Source of the DNA: an uncultured Lactobacillus sp.
Lineage (GTDB): Bacteria; Bacillota; Bacilli; Lactobacillales; Lactobacillaceae
Direction of reading: 5' to 3'
Assembly (NCBI GenBank): GCA_947565635.1
Contig: CANOGU010000001.1
Coordinates: 124,001 to 188,000 of the forward strand
Length of the DNA stretch: 64,000 bases
Shown: piece after piece, positions 24,204-32,538 of the stretch
Numbering within the stretch: position 1 is the first letter of the stretch
Layout: every line of letters begins with the position of its first letter
Made by a program: the position numbers and the translations under genes
The notes under the pieces: model-generated
What the model saw: the letters and a program-made list of their open reading frames with translations, nothing else
Databases searched by the model: none
What the model was told of the DNA's origin: nothing

Positions 24204-24776
24204 CTAGATTGCTGTCCATTTTTTGTGAAAATGTGTAAATAAGTCTATATTATTTTTCAAGAGACTAACAATTCCCTGTTTATCAATTATTTCTATTTGA
24301 TTTTCCTTTAAAAATTGCAAAATTAGTTCAATTTGTTGATAGCTAATTTTACCTAAGGACAAACTGTACGCTTTATTTTTCTCATCTTGTAAATATAAAG
24401 TAAGGTAATCGGGATTAAAATCTACTGGACTCATTCTTACATTTTTTGTATATCTTATCTCTGCAGTTTTGATTTGATTTAAATCAATTATTTGCGTATA
24501 TTTTTTCTTCAGTCCCAAAAGTTGCATTAACTTAATAATATCTTTGTCGCTATAAGTAATAATTTTTATCCTCTTCTTATCGATCGACCAATAAGAACTA
24601 AAGCAAGTTGGTAGTGTAATAAAAATACCAAGAATTAGGACAATTAAAAATATCCACCAAGGCAAGTAACCAAATCCCGTTACAAATAAAGATAATAAAA
24701 CAACTAAAATCACACCCAGTAAAACGTGACTAATCTTTACAGGTTTTCCAATCATTACTTCATTTAAGTCCTTCAC
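24204..24776 (-). CDS. Membrane protein with two helices and a PH-like soluble domain
   Basis: Protein of 190 residues with two membrane helices close together (about 17-36 and 40-60), then a soluble part of alternating strands. SIDKKRIKIITYSD, IDLNQIKTAEIRYTKN and YLTLYLQDEKNKAYSLSLG suggest a bacterial PH-like domain. I cannot give it a name. The start is probably GTG 24776, which has AAGG at good distance; ATG 24755 is the alternative. Monocistronic. Function unknown. Confidence 0.6.
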   Translation of the reverse strand: MKDLNEVMIGKPVKISHVLLGVILVVLLSLFVTGFGYLPWWIFLIVLILGIFITLPTCFSSYWSIDKKRIKIITYSDKDIIKLMQLLGLKKKYTQIIDLNQIKTAEIRYTKNVRMSPVDFNPDYLTLYLQDEKNKAYSLSLGKISYQQIELILQFLKENQIEIIDKQGIVSLLKNNIDLFTHFHKKWTAI

Positions 24777-24870
24777 CTCAACCGCCTTCTTTCATTCTTA
24801 CCTATATTATAAACCGCTTTCATAAGTATGTATATTAGATACCTCATCAACAATATACGTTTACATCCCT

Positions 24871-26001
24871 TTAAAAATTAAGTAAACGAACTATATTTTC
24901 TATAGTTCTAGCCACATTACTTGGTCCATTTTTCAAAGCAGTTGAAAGATCACACGCTCCGGGAATAATTCCAAAGATTGCAGTGAAGCCTTCACTATAT
25001 AAACTATCAATTCCTTCTCCCAGATACCCTGCTAATGAGATAACTGGCTTATGATACTTTTTACCTAATTTAGCAACTCCGTAGGGTGTTTTTCCAAATT
25101 TAGTTTGAAAATCTGTGCCACCTTCTCCGGTAAAGACATAGTCAGCATCCCTAATTTTTTCTTCTAGTTTGGTTACTTCAATTGCAAGATCTACTCCTCG
25201 CCTCATTTCACAAGTAGTGAAAGCCATTAAACCAGCTCCTAAACCACCTGCCGCTCCTGCGCCTGACACTGAGGCAACATCTTTATTCAAATCACGCTTA
25301 ACAATTTTAGCGTAGTGCTGTAAATTATTTTCAAGTTTTTCAACCATTTCTGGTGTGGCACTTTTTTGCGGTCCAAAAACTCTTGATGCACCCTCTTTAC
25401 CAATTAATGGATTAGTAACATCACTTGCTAAAATTATTTTTACATCTCGCAGTCTTGAATCTAAGTTAGAAATATCAATTTTGTCTAGTTTATCTAAATT
25501 TCCGCCACCAAAAGGAATTTGATGATTGTTTTGATCAAGTAGTTTTGCACCTAAAGCTTGTGCCATACCGCTACCGCCATCATTAGTGCTGCTGCCGCCT
25601 AATCCAATAATAATTTCTTTAACGTTGTGATCTAAGGCATCCCTAATCAATTCGCCAGTACCAAAAGTGGTGGTTATCATTGGATTGCGCTTCTTCTTTT
25701 CTACTATCTCTAAGCCACTAGCCTTAGCCATTTCAATTACAGCAGTTGTCCCATTACCTAGAATTCCATAATATGCACTTATCTTATTTCCAAGCGGACC
25801 TGTAACTTCAACTATAACTCTTTGACCATGTGTCGCATCTACTAAAGAATCAACTGTTCCTTCTCCACCATCTGCCATAGGTACTTTAATCACTTCAGCA
25901 GCTGGATCAGCCTTTTTTATTCCTTTTTCCATTGCATTGCAGACTTCTTTTGCTGTCATACTTTCCTTAAATGAATCCGGAGCTACTACATATTTTGTCA
26001 T
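24871..26001 (-). CDS. glxK: Glycerate kinase
   Basis: Cytosolic kinase of 376 residues that phosphorylates D-glycerate (to 2- or 3-phosphoglycerate), feeding lower glycolysis. It belongs to the GlxK/GarK family. Landmarks are the N-terminus VVAPDSFKESMTAKEV, ADGGEGTVDSLV near 44-55, GLGGSSTNDGGSGMAQALGA near 133-152, SGAGAAGGLGAGLMAF near 248-263 and VFTGEGGTDFQTKFGKTP near 289-306. AGAGGACTTAATA precedes the ATG. It appears to be a single-gene unit with no sugar-acid genes next to it. Whether the product is 2- or 3-phosphoglycerate cannot be told from sequence. Confidence 0.93.
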   Translation of the reverse strand: MTKYVVAPDSFKESMTAKEVCNAMEKGIKKADPAAEVIKVPMADGGEGTVDSLVDATHGQRVIVEVTGPLGNKISAYYGILGNGTTAVIEMAKASGLEIVEKKKRNPMITTTFGTGELIRDALDHNVKEIIIGLGGSSTNDGGSGMAQALGAKLLDQNNHQIPFGGGNLDKLDKIDISNLDSRLRDVKIILASDVTNPLIGKEGASRVFGPQKSATPEMVEKLENNLQHYAKIVKRDLNKDVASVSGAGAAGGLGAGLMAFTTCEMRRGVDLAIEVTKLEEKIRDADYVFTGEGGTDFQTKFGKTPYGVAKLGKKYHKPVISLAGYLGEGIDSLYSEGFTAIFGIIPGACDLSTALKNGPSNVARTIENIVRLLNF

Positions 26002-26123
26002 TATTAAGTCCTCTATTTTTGTGTTTGTCTAATTAATACTTTTTATTTTCTTTATAATTTTATTATTTCTAGCATAAAAGTGGTCAAGATCATGAATTAA
26101 TACCGAATAAGACTATTGTTCTA

Positions 26124-26514
26124 CTAGGCTACGGTAGAAGTTATATTTTTATATGGATAAACGTGAGTGGAATTAGACTGAAATTCCTTAACAGAAATTA
26201 TTCTATTTTCTTTATCAAATTTAATAATTGATACACCATCAAACTCACTAATTCTATTTTTATAATTACATTTAAAATACCATTCAACAAAAGCTATCTC
26301 ATTAGCAATCCAAATATTCTTAATTGGCCATTCCAATACTTGCCCATTCTTATTCCAATCTTTATACCAAGCTATAATTTCAGCTTTATTTCTATAGATT
26401 GGCCCATAACATTCACTTTTTATTGAAAGTATCTTCAAAATCTTCAAAGTTTGGAACAATCCACGACTTAAAATATCTTTTTATTATTTGCTCTTTACTT
26501 TCTATCATTATCAT
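26124..26514 (-). pseudogene. NTF2/SnoaL-like protein, frameshifted
   Basis: Reading from ATG 26514 or 26508 gives MIESKEQIIKRYFKSWIVPN and FEDFEDTFNKK, then TGA near 26417. The following frame continues as SECYGPIYRNKAEIIAWYKD and through VEWYFKCNYKNRISEFDGVS to the stop at 26124. Joined, they make a small NTF2-like protein of about 125 residues, the class in which ECYGP.Y and W..WN precede VEWYF. A short deletion with a frame change near 26415-26425 would explain the join. The downstream frame alone has an ATG at 26459 but lacks the proper first helix. Likely inactive. Confidence 0.7.
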
Positions 26515-26540
26515 GCTACCCTACTTTTCCAAAAATTACA

Positions 26541-26570
26541 GAAAAAGGTAGAAATAAACTTCTACCTTTA
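26541..26570 (-). terminator. Terminator after the flavin oxidoreductase gene
   Basis: AAAGGTAGAA and TTCTACCTTT pair around a 6-base loop, followed on the minus strand by five T, close to the stop at 26579. Confidence 0.82.
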
Positions 26571-26578
26571 ACATCTCT

Positions 26579-27730
26579 TTATTTAACTTTAATCGCCTTA
26601 CTATAATCAAGTCCCTGCAACATCTTTGCAAAATTAGGACGTTTAGTCTGTTTATCCATTACTTCACGCAAGCCTGGCGTTAAAGCTTGCTCTTTTTCTT
26701 CTTCATCTGACAACTCAGTGATGACTTTATCTCCTTCACCAGCAACCACTTTTGCCGCAAAGCTAGCATCAATTATTTGAGCTCTCCCAGCAGCTACTAA
26801 GTCAGTGTAATTTAGAGCATCTTCAGCATTTTTTTGATTCATTACATCCCCGACAATAATTAATTTTGTATCTTTGCCAATTACTGGTCTAAATAATTCT
26901 GCAAATGTTTTAGCAGAATCATCTGGTTTTGCCTTATAGTCCGGTAATGATAAATGAATATAATCAAAGTCAAAATTATTTGTTAAATTATCAATTAATT
27001 TTGTTGATTCATGCCAGGTATAACCTACATTACCTGGATTAATTTCTTCTGGACTAATCCGATAACCAATAATAAAGTCCTGTGGAGCATACTTTCTCAC
27101 AACTTTGAAAACTTCTTTAGCCACAGTTAATGGGAATGCTTCGTAATCTCCCCACTTATCTTGACGATGATTTGAAAAGCGAGAAAAGAACTGTTGAATT
27201 AAATAATGATTGGCACCGTGAATCTCTACTCCATCAAAACCAGCTTCAATTGCTCGCTTAGTCGCTCTACCAAAATCTTTAACAACTTGTTCTACTTGTT
27301 CAGTAGTGAAAGCCTGAACTCCATAAGGTAAAAATGGATAATTGGCACTATCTGGAGCATATACTGGCAACCCTAAATGTGCACGATAATTTGCTTCTCG
27401 TCCTGTATGGGCAATTTGAAGTAGGGCCTTATTCCCTCCTGATTTCATCGTTTTTGCCATCTTAGTCAAACCAGGTAAAAACTTATCATCATAAACGGCT
27501 AATTGTGTTCTATTATCCACCCAAGTGATTGCAGGTCCACCTGCTGGGCTCACATAATTATATTCTGAAATTACTAAACCTGCAGAATTTGCACGTGCTT
27601 TCCAATAAGAAATTGTATCTTCACTAACCATGCCATTTAACCCACTGTTGGTAAGCATCGGTGGTTGCACCATTCGATTATTAATAACTGCACCATGTTT
27701 AAAAGTTACTTTGTCGGATAATTTTTTCAT
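26579..27730 (-). CDS. NADH:flavin oxidoreductase, Old Yellow Enzyme family
   Basis: FMN-dependent ene-reductase-like protein of 383 residues. TIM-barrel landmarks are MVQPPMLTNSGLNGMVSEDT near 20-39, the ALLQIAHTGREA segment, the catalytic pair region FDGVEIHGANHYLIQQFFS near 165-182 with the substrate-binding H..N, and LIIVGDVMNQKNAEDAL plus VAAGRAQIIDASFA, which bind FMN phosphate. It resembles the YqiG-type enzymes of Firmicutes that reduce electrophilic alkenes or quinones. It follows a nitroreductase gene on the same strand, 92 bases away, with its own promoter and an operator-like palindrome between them. Confidence 0.88.
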   Translation of the reverse strand: MKKLSDKVTFKHGAVINNRMVQPPMLTNSGLNGMVSEDTISYWKARANSAGLVISEYNYVSPAGGPAITWVDNRTQLAVYDDKFLPGLTKMAKTMKSGGNKALLQIAHTGREANYRAHLGLPVYAPDSANYPFLPYGVQAFTTEQVEQVVKDFGRATKRAIEAGFDGVEIHGANHYLIQQFFSRFSNHRQDKWGDYEAFPLTVAKEVFKVVRKYAPQDFIIGYRISPEEINPGNVGYTWHESTKLIDNLTNNFDFDYIHLSLPDYKAKPDDSAKTFAELFRPVIGKDTKLIIVGDVMNQKNAEDALNYTDLVAAGRAQIIDASFAAKVVAGEGDKVITELSDEEEKEQALTPGLREVMDKQTKRPNFAKMLQGLDYSKAIKVK

Positions 27731-27776
27731 AACAATGACACTTTCTATAATCTTCTTACTTTTTATTAGTTTATGA

Positions 27777-27814
27777 TTATAGTATAGTGCTAATTTGTTC
27801 TTACGTAAAGTAAG
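27777..27814 (-). promoter_or_regulatory. Promoter with overlapping palindrome before the flavin oxidoreductase
   Basis: On the minus strand TATAAT (plus 27777-27782) lies about 47 bases before the start. The perfect inverted repeat CTTAC-TTTAC-GTAAG (27800-27814) covers the -35 position, as expected for a repressor operator. No regulator gene is adjacent. Confidence 0.5.
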
Positions 27815-27822
27815 TTATCCAA

Positions 27823-28467
27823 TTATTCGAATTTCAAAACTTCATCAACTGGATATCTAACTGACTTAAGTTCTTCTACATTTTTATCTGGTTTTCCAAT
27901 AGCAATCCCCATTACTGGAACATACTGCTCTGGATCAAGTCCCATTACACTTGCAGCTTTCTTTGCATCATAACCAGCCATTGCATTTGTTTCATATCCA
28001 TGTGTTCTAGCAATTAGCATCAACTGCATTGCAGCAAGTGAAGAATCAACCATTGCATCCGCAGTAAGCATTGTTTTATCTGCATGCTCATATAATGGTA
28101 AAAATGTATTATAAACTTTATCTAGTTCTTCTTTTGAGATTCTCTTTTCTGCATACATTTGATCCCATAATGCACGGTACTTCTTAAAGGCTAAAGTGTT
28201 ACCAAAAATCTGAATAACTGCACTTGATGTATCAATTTGCGGATTATTAAAGGACATGTAAAATTCATGTAGTTTCTTCTTACCTTTATCAGTATCCACT
28301 ACTACAAATTGCCATGCTTGTAAGTTACATGCAGAAGGTGCCGTAGTTGCTTCTTTAACTATCTCTCTTAATTCAGACCGAGAAATTTTCACATTTTTAT
28401 CAAAATGCCGAACCGAATGACGATTGAGTAATACATCACCGAAATTATTGTTTTCAAATTGTGCCAT
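27823..28467 (-). CDS. Nitroreductase family oxidoreductase
   Basis: FMN-binding NAD(P)H-dependent reductase of 214 residues. Motifs are RHSVRHFDKNVKISRSELRE near 13-32 (FMN phosphate), EATTAPSACNLQAWQFVVVD near 39-58, and the C-terminal GYDAKKAASVMGL with YVPVMGIAIGKPD. It lacks signals for export. Unlike the broken relative at 14380-14869, it is intact. The promoter region contains a CRE-like site, so it may respond to carbon supply. Substrates of such enzymes (nitroaromatics, quinones, flavins) cannot be told apart by sequence. Confidence 0.9.
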   Translation of the reverse strand: MAQFENNNFGDVLLNRHSVRHFDKNVKISRSELREIVKEATTAPSACNLQAWQFVVVDTDKGKKKLHEFYMSFNNPQIDTSSAVIQIFGNTLAFKKYRALWDQMYAEKRISKEELDKVYNTFLPLYEHADKTMLTADAMVDSSLAAMQLMLIARTHGYETNAMAGYDAKKAASVMGLDPEQYVPVMGIAIGKPDKNVEELKSVRYPVDEVLKFE

Positions 28468-28487
28468 ATATTTTATCCTCCTATGTT

Positions 28488-28513
28488 TATTAGCGCTTAC
28501 ATTGAGTATTATA
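28488..28513 (-). promoter_or_regulatory. Nitroreductase promoter with CRE-like site
   Basis: On the minus strand TATAAT (plus 28508-28513) is followed by TGTAAGCGCTAATA (plus 28488-28501), which matches the CRE consensus TGWAANCGNTNWCA at all but one fixed position. Its place just after the -10 would allow CcpA-type repression. Confidence 0.5.
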
Positions 28514-28532
28514 GTATAAAATTTTTATGATA

Positions 28533-28570
28533 TAAAAAAGGGATACAACATCTTTTAAAATGTATATCCT
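28533..28570 (-). terminator. Terminator after the DUF5060 glycoside hydrolase gene
   Basis: GGATATACATTTT and its near-complement form a hairpin followed on the minus strand by six T, 11 bases past the stop at 28581. Confidence 0.75.
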
Positions 28571-28580
28571 TCTTCTTTTT

Positions 28581-30113
28581 CTATTCTGCTATTAATAACA
28601 AAGCTTGATAATCTTTCCGTGGTAAATGAATATATTTATCATTTTCAACTTCTTGATCAAAATCTTCCACTGTTTCATCCCAAGCATTAATAAGCTTGGC
28701 ATGATATTTCTTTCCTTTTGGCAAAAAGCTTAAAACTTCAAACTCTGGCTGATTTTCGCCAAAATAAACTAACCATTTCTTTTCATCTGGTGTTGAACCA
28801 ACTGCTAATTCCCATGTTGGTCCACTTGTGGCCTGTGGATTTACCCAATCAAAGCCATTATCTTTTAGTAAGTCATATAAGAAATTAATTTTCTTTTGAC
28901 TTTCACCATATAATTTTCCTCCATGAGCCCACCAAATTGGACGTTTTGTATGAGGCTTATCAATGTAAGTTTCACCATGAGTACATCCTCCTCCACGTAA
29001 AACCACACGCCAGAAATTGTCCATCATGCCTTTGGCAGTATTGTCACCCCAGCCAAATTCAATATTACCTTCATAGCGACATTCATCATCGATAACCGGT
29101 TTTTGATATTCTTTAATCCATTTTGGAATTATGAAAACATTGTCACTTTGGATGCTTAAATGTGTAATCCAAGGCTTAGTATGATCATACCAATTCTTAA
29201 CTGTATCCTTATGTTGTGGTGGATCATAGAAATTATGAATAGACTCTAGGTGTTGGGACGGATCTTTTTCATGAACGAATTCACCTATTCGATCCCAATC
29301 TTTTAATGGAATTTGTCCTACTAAGTTCATCAAATCATATTCATTTGCAAGTGCCCACCATACATTTTTATATGAAGCAAGGCGTGCAATAATATACTTT
29401 AAGTACCAAAGATTATTTTCTAATCCCATACGAGCAAAGCCCCAACGGTCATAGGGACTAAATAAAATCAAATCAGCCTCTATGCCAAGTTTGTCTAGCT
29501 TATCAATGTTATTTTCCAAATTTTGAAAATACTTTGGATTTGGTCTCGTATAATCAAAACCAGTTTCATGAGCATCAAAAATCCAATCATTCGCTCCACG
29601 CTTATATCTTAAAAATCCTTCAAATGGATATATTTCTGGCTCCTCTTCATTATATGAATAGCTCTTAGGAAATACGAGCATTCTAATTTTATTGAAATTA
29701 TTATTCTTTAGCGTTTCTAGTGTTTCTTCTTGAACCTCTTTTGGTTGTACAGTCCATGCATAAGCCGTAGTTCCAAACGGAATGTAGCTAGTACCATCTG
29801 CATAAGCAAAATGAGTTTTGCCTGCTACTCTAACCGGTCCATGATTATCCTTGCTTGCCTTAGTTACTGTAAAATTATCATTTTTTTCATCTAATTCTGG
29901 AACGTTCGAGTGTGTCGTAACAGTATATTCCCCCTCAACTTCGGGCATGTAGCGAATTTTATATTTTCCATCTCTATCGTAGAATCCATCAACTGTAATC
30001 GAATGATTATTTCTATCAAAAGTTGCACTTAATTCAACATCTCGAAATGGATTTCCATCAGTCGGTCCATCCAATGTTAATTCATATCTTTTCCACTTTT
30101 CTACTTCTTTCAT
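28581..30113 (-). CDS. DUF5060/DUF4038-type glycoside hydrolase
   Basis: Cytosolic protein of 510 residues (no signal peptide) with three parts. An N-terminal beta-sandwich (about 5-85, KWKRYELTLDGPTDGNPFRD) is of the DUF5060 type. A TIM-barrel (about 95-430) begins HFAYADGTSYIPFGTTAYAW. A C-terminal beta domain of DUF5605 type follows. The clan-A catalytic layout is present: N257-E258 in WALANEYD as acid/base and E344 in VIDDECRYEG as nucleophile. The substrate is unknown; relatives lie in plant-polysaccharide loci. It is 14 bases downstream of the MFS gene (broken) on the same strand, and near the GH140-like gene at 35744. A good GAAGGAGAATAAAA ribosome site precedes ATG 30113. Confidence 0.82.
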   Translation of the reverse strand: MKEVEKWKRYELTLDGPTDGNPFRDVELSATFDRNNHSITVDGFYDRDGKYKIRYMPEVEGEYTVTTHSNVPELDEKNDNFTVTKASKDNHGPVRVAGKTHFAYADGTSYIPFGTTAYAWTVQPKEVQEETLETLKNNNFNKIRMLVFPKSYSYNEEEPEIYPFEGFLRYKRGANDWIFDAHETGFDYTRPNPKYFQNLENNIDKLDKLGIEADLILFSPYDRWGFARMGLENNLWYLKYIIARLASYKNVWWALANEYDLMNLVGQIPLKDWDRIGEFVHEKDPSQHLESIHNFYDPPQHKDTVKNWYDHTKPWITHLSIQSDNVFIIPKWIKEYQKPVIDDECRYEGNIEFGWGDNTAKGMMDNFWRVVLRGGGCTHGETYIDKPHTKRPIWWAHGGKLYGESQKKINFLYDLLKDNGFDWVNPQATSGPTWELAVGSTPDEKKWLVYFGENQPEFEVLSFLPKGKKYHAKLINAWDETVEDFDQEVENDKYIHLPRKDYQALLLIAE

Positions 30114-30127
30114 TTTTATTCTCCTTC

Positions 30128-31354
30128 TTATTTAACAGCCTTTGCCGAAGCTTTTTTAGTGTTTCTTGAAACCGCAAGTACTACAAATACCAAGGCAATT
30201 ACTCCTAAAATACCTGCGCTAATTCTCATTTGATCAACCGCAGTAGACAACCCAGTCATTCCACTCAATAAAGCTATTACACATGGTGATGCAAATGCAC
30301 CTAAATTGTTACAAATCTGAGCAATTGAAATAATTAAGTTACTAATGGAACTGTCTACTTCACTTAAAATACTGTCGTAAACATACGAAATAATTAAGCT
30401 TGAAATCATCATCAACAATAAACCAATAAAGAAAATAGTCATATTAGGGGCTTGTGAACACACAATAAATCCAACTGTACCTAAAGAAATTGCGACTACT
30501 GGAGTAAAATTCTTTAGTACTTTGAAAATACGAGCGTATGCCATAGAAATTAGAGCTCCAACCAGACCCGCAATAGCAATTTCGGTAGACAACATCCCCT
30601 GATTTGCCAAATGATTTTGTTGAATAACCAGAGCTGATGCTGTTGCTTCAACCATAAATGCCGAAAAGTATAAAAATAGCATTAAGAACGCAACATAAAT
30701 ACTTGCCGGAATTTTTGCATGCTTAGATCTCTGTTTCTGTTCTTTAGTAGATGATTTTTCAAGAGTAGTTTCTTTTTCCATCTTTGGGGTGTAACCCATC
30801 ATGAATAAAATCAAAAATGGAATAATAAATAGGAAGTAAAGAAAAGTTGCTTGCCACTTAATTCCCAACAAAAGGCCAGCTACAAAAGTCATTGAACTGT
30901 TTCCTAAAGTTCCCATAGCACCTTGAATGCCAATTAAAGTTTTTTATTCTTCTCCACTAAAACAGTCTCCAATTAACGAAACCGCTAGTGATGTAAATAA
31001 ACCAATGCCAGCACCAACCAGTAATCTACTAGCAACAATAATTGCAAAATTACTAATAAAAAACGGTATTAAACCACCGACTATTGTCGTAATCATCCCA
31101 ATAATAACTGTATTTCTTTTACCAACCCATTTAATTACTGCATTACTAAATAAAATGAAAAGCATAATAGTAAGAGATGGTAAAGTGAAGAGAGCTTGTA
31201 CTGAAGTTAAAGATTGATTCGGAAAGGACTTAGCAATCAAAGGAATAGCTGCTAGATTGGAGCCAGCTACCTGCAAGAAAAGTGATATTCCAAGAATTCC
31301 GACTTTTAATTTCCAATTATGTTTATTATCTTGCTTTATTTTTTCAACATTCAT
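30128..31354 (-). pseudogene. MFS transporter with one premature stop codon
   Basis: One continuous frame from ATG 31354 to 30128 would give a 408-residue, 12-helix MFS carrier, but TAA at 30944-30946 ends translation after FSGEE at residue 136. Translation would resume in frame as KTLIGIQGAMGTLGNSSMTF. A Gln codon (CAA) fits the stop, so one C-to-T change explains it. The first part contains the helix 2-3 loop WVGKRNTV and LLVGAGIGLFTSLAVSL. An internal ATG at 30916 could give the last eight or nine helices only. The layout resembles the intact carrier at 15048-16229. Its place before a glycoside hydrolase suggests sugar uptake once. A sequencing error or stop read-through cannot be excluded. 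Confidence 0.85.
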
Positions 31355-31403
31355 TGTTTTCCTCCTTATTTTTACTTGTTTTTCTCACATCTCTATAATA
31401 TTA

Positions 31404-31417
31404 TGTAACCGGTTACA
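31404..31417. promoter_or_regulatory. Perfect CRE/LacI-type palindrome between MFS and regulator genes
   Basis: TGTAACCGGTTACA is a perfect 14-bp palindrome and matches the CRE consensus at every fixed position. It lies in the divergent promoter region of the MFS/glycosidase unit (minus) and the LacI-type regulator (plus). Either CcpA or the local regulator could bind. A half-site TGTAACC recurs near 31494. Confidence 0.7.
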
Positions 31418-31520
31418 TTACAATAAGCAATTACTTAACTAGCACTAAACTAATATTTATTATTACTTGCGCTATAATAGCTGCTGTAACCCAGTATTTT
31501 CAAAATAAGGATTTAAAAAT

Positions 31521-32477
31521 ATGACCATTAGAGATATTGCTAAATTAGCTAACGTATCTGTCGCTACCGTATCTCGAATCATCAATAATTCAGGAAAAGT
31601 AAGCGATAAGACACGATTAAAGGTAAACAAGATAATTGAAGAGACAAACTATCATCCTAATCAAGTAGCTAGAACTTTATATCAAAAGCGTTCAAAAATG
31701 ATTGGAATTATTATTCCTTTTGCTGAAAACATCTTCTACAGTCGAATTATTAATGGAATTCAATCTGTTTTGCAGCCAGCAGGCTACACATGTTTGATAT
31801 CTTTCAGCGTAGGTTCAAACAATAAAAAGTATCAAGCGGCCATCAATAATTTCCTTCAAAATAATATTGACGGTATCATTTCTTCTGCCTTTGAAATGAA
31901 TGAGAATATTTGTCGTATTCCGCTTGTGATGTATGATAGTGCAAACATTTCTGACGATATTATTCGTATAGCTTCCGATAATGCTAAAGGTGGGAAGGAA
32001 AGCGTGAAGTTAATCTCTACTGCCAAAAGAGCTGTCTTAATTCAACATCTTCCTTTAAGCTTGCCAACTGTTAAAGAAAGAGTCACAAGTATTATTAATG
32101 AATTAAAAAAGAGGCACTTGACCTATACTTTACAAGAAATTAGTGAACACGACACTTACAAATTAGTCGCTGAAAAAGCTCTTCATAATATTCAGACTTA
32201 CGATGCTATCATTACAATTAACGATATCTATGCAGCCCATATTTTAAAATTAGCTAGAAAAATGAATCTAAGAGTACCAGCTGACTTTCAATTAGTTGGC
32301 TATGATAATACTGAAATGTCTGAGCTTACTTCACCTACTCTTTCAACGATTGACCAACAACCTGAATTAATTGGCAAAACTGCTGCTAAAAGATTGCTTG
32401 CATTGATTGATGGTAAAAGTTCTACTGAAAATAGTGTGATAGATATTAAAACTGTAAAAAGAGAGTCAACAAAATAA
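31521..32477 (+). CDS. LacI family transcriptional regulator
   Basis: DNA-binding regulator of 318 residues. The LacI helix-turn-helix TIRDIAKLANVSVATVSRII lies at 2-21, followed by the hinge helix NYHPNQVARTLYQKRS. A periplasmic-binding-like sugar domain follows, with IGIIIPFAENIFYSRIINGI, LVGYDNTEMSELTSPTLSTI and DQQPELIGKTAAKRLLALI. It is divergent from the broken MFS carrier and the DUF5060 glycosidase, the likely targets, and convergent with the PTS operon. TATAAT at 31473-31478 is a plausible -10. The inducing sugar is unknown. Confidence 0.9.
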   Translation: MTIRDIAKLANVSVATVSRIINNSGKVSDKTRLKVNKIIEETNYHPNQVARTLYQKRSKMIGIIIPFAENIFYSRIINGIQSVLQPAGYTCLISFSVGSNNKKYQAAINNFLQNNIDGIISSAFEMNENICRIPLVMYDSANISDDIIRIASDNAKGGKESVKLISTAKRAVLIQHLPLSLPTVKERVTSIINELKKRHLTYTLQEISEHDTYKLVAEKALHNIQTYDAIITINDIYAAHILKLARKMNLRVPADFQLVGYDNTEMSELTSPTLSTIDQQPELIGKTAAKRLLALIDGKSSTENSVIDIKTVKRESTK

Positions 32478-32506
32478 GACTTGGCAAACTGCCAAGTCTT
32501 ATTACA
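32472..32506. terminator. Bidirectional terminator between regulator and PTS genes
   Basis: AAGACTTGGCA and TGCCAAGTCTT form a perfect hairpin overlapping the regulator stop. The minus-strand side ends in ATTTTGTT. Confidence 0.7.
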
Positions 32507-32538
32507 GATGATATTGTTTTAATAGTTTTCGTGAACTC

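Noticed and set aside
23192-26107. Similar short stretches near 23192 and 26081 (CAAAGATCAGGAATTAA and TCAAGATCATGAATTAA)
   Set aside because: Only about 17 bases in AT-rich intergenic DNA; no longer alignment or end repeats support a mobile element.
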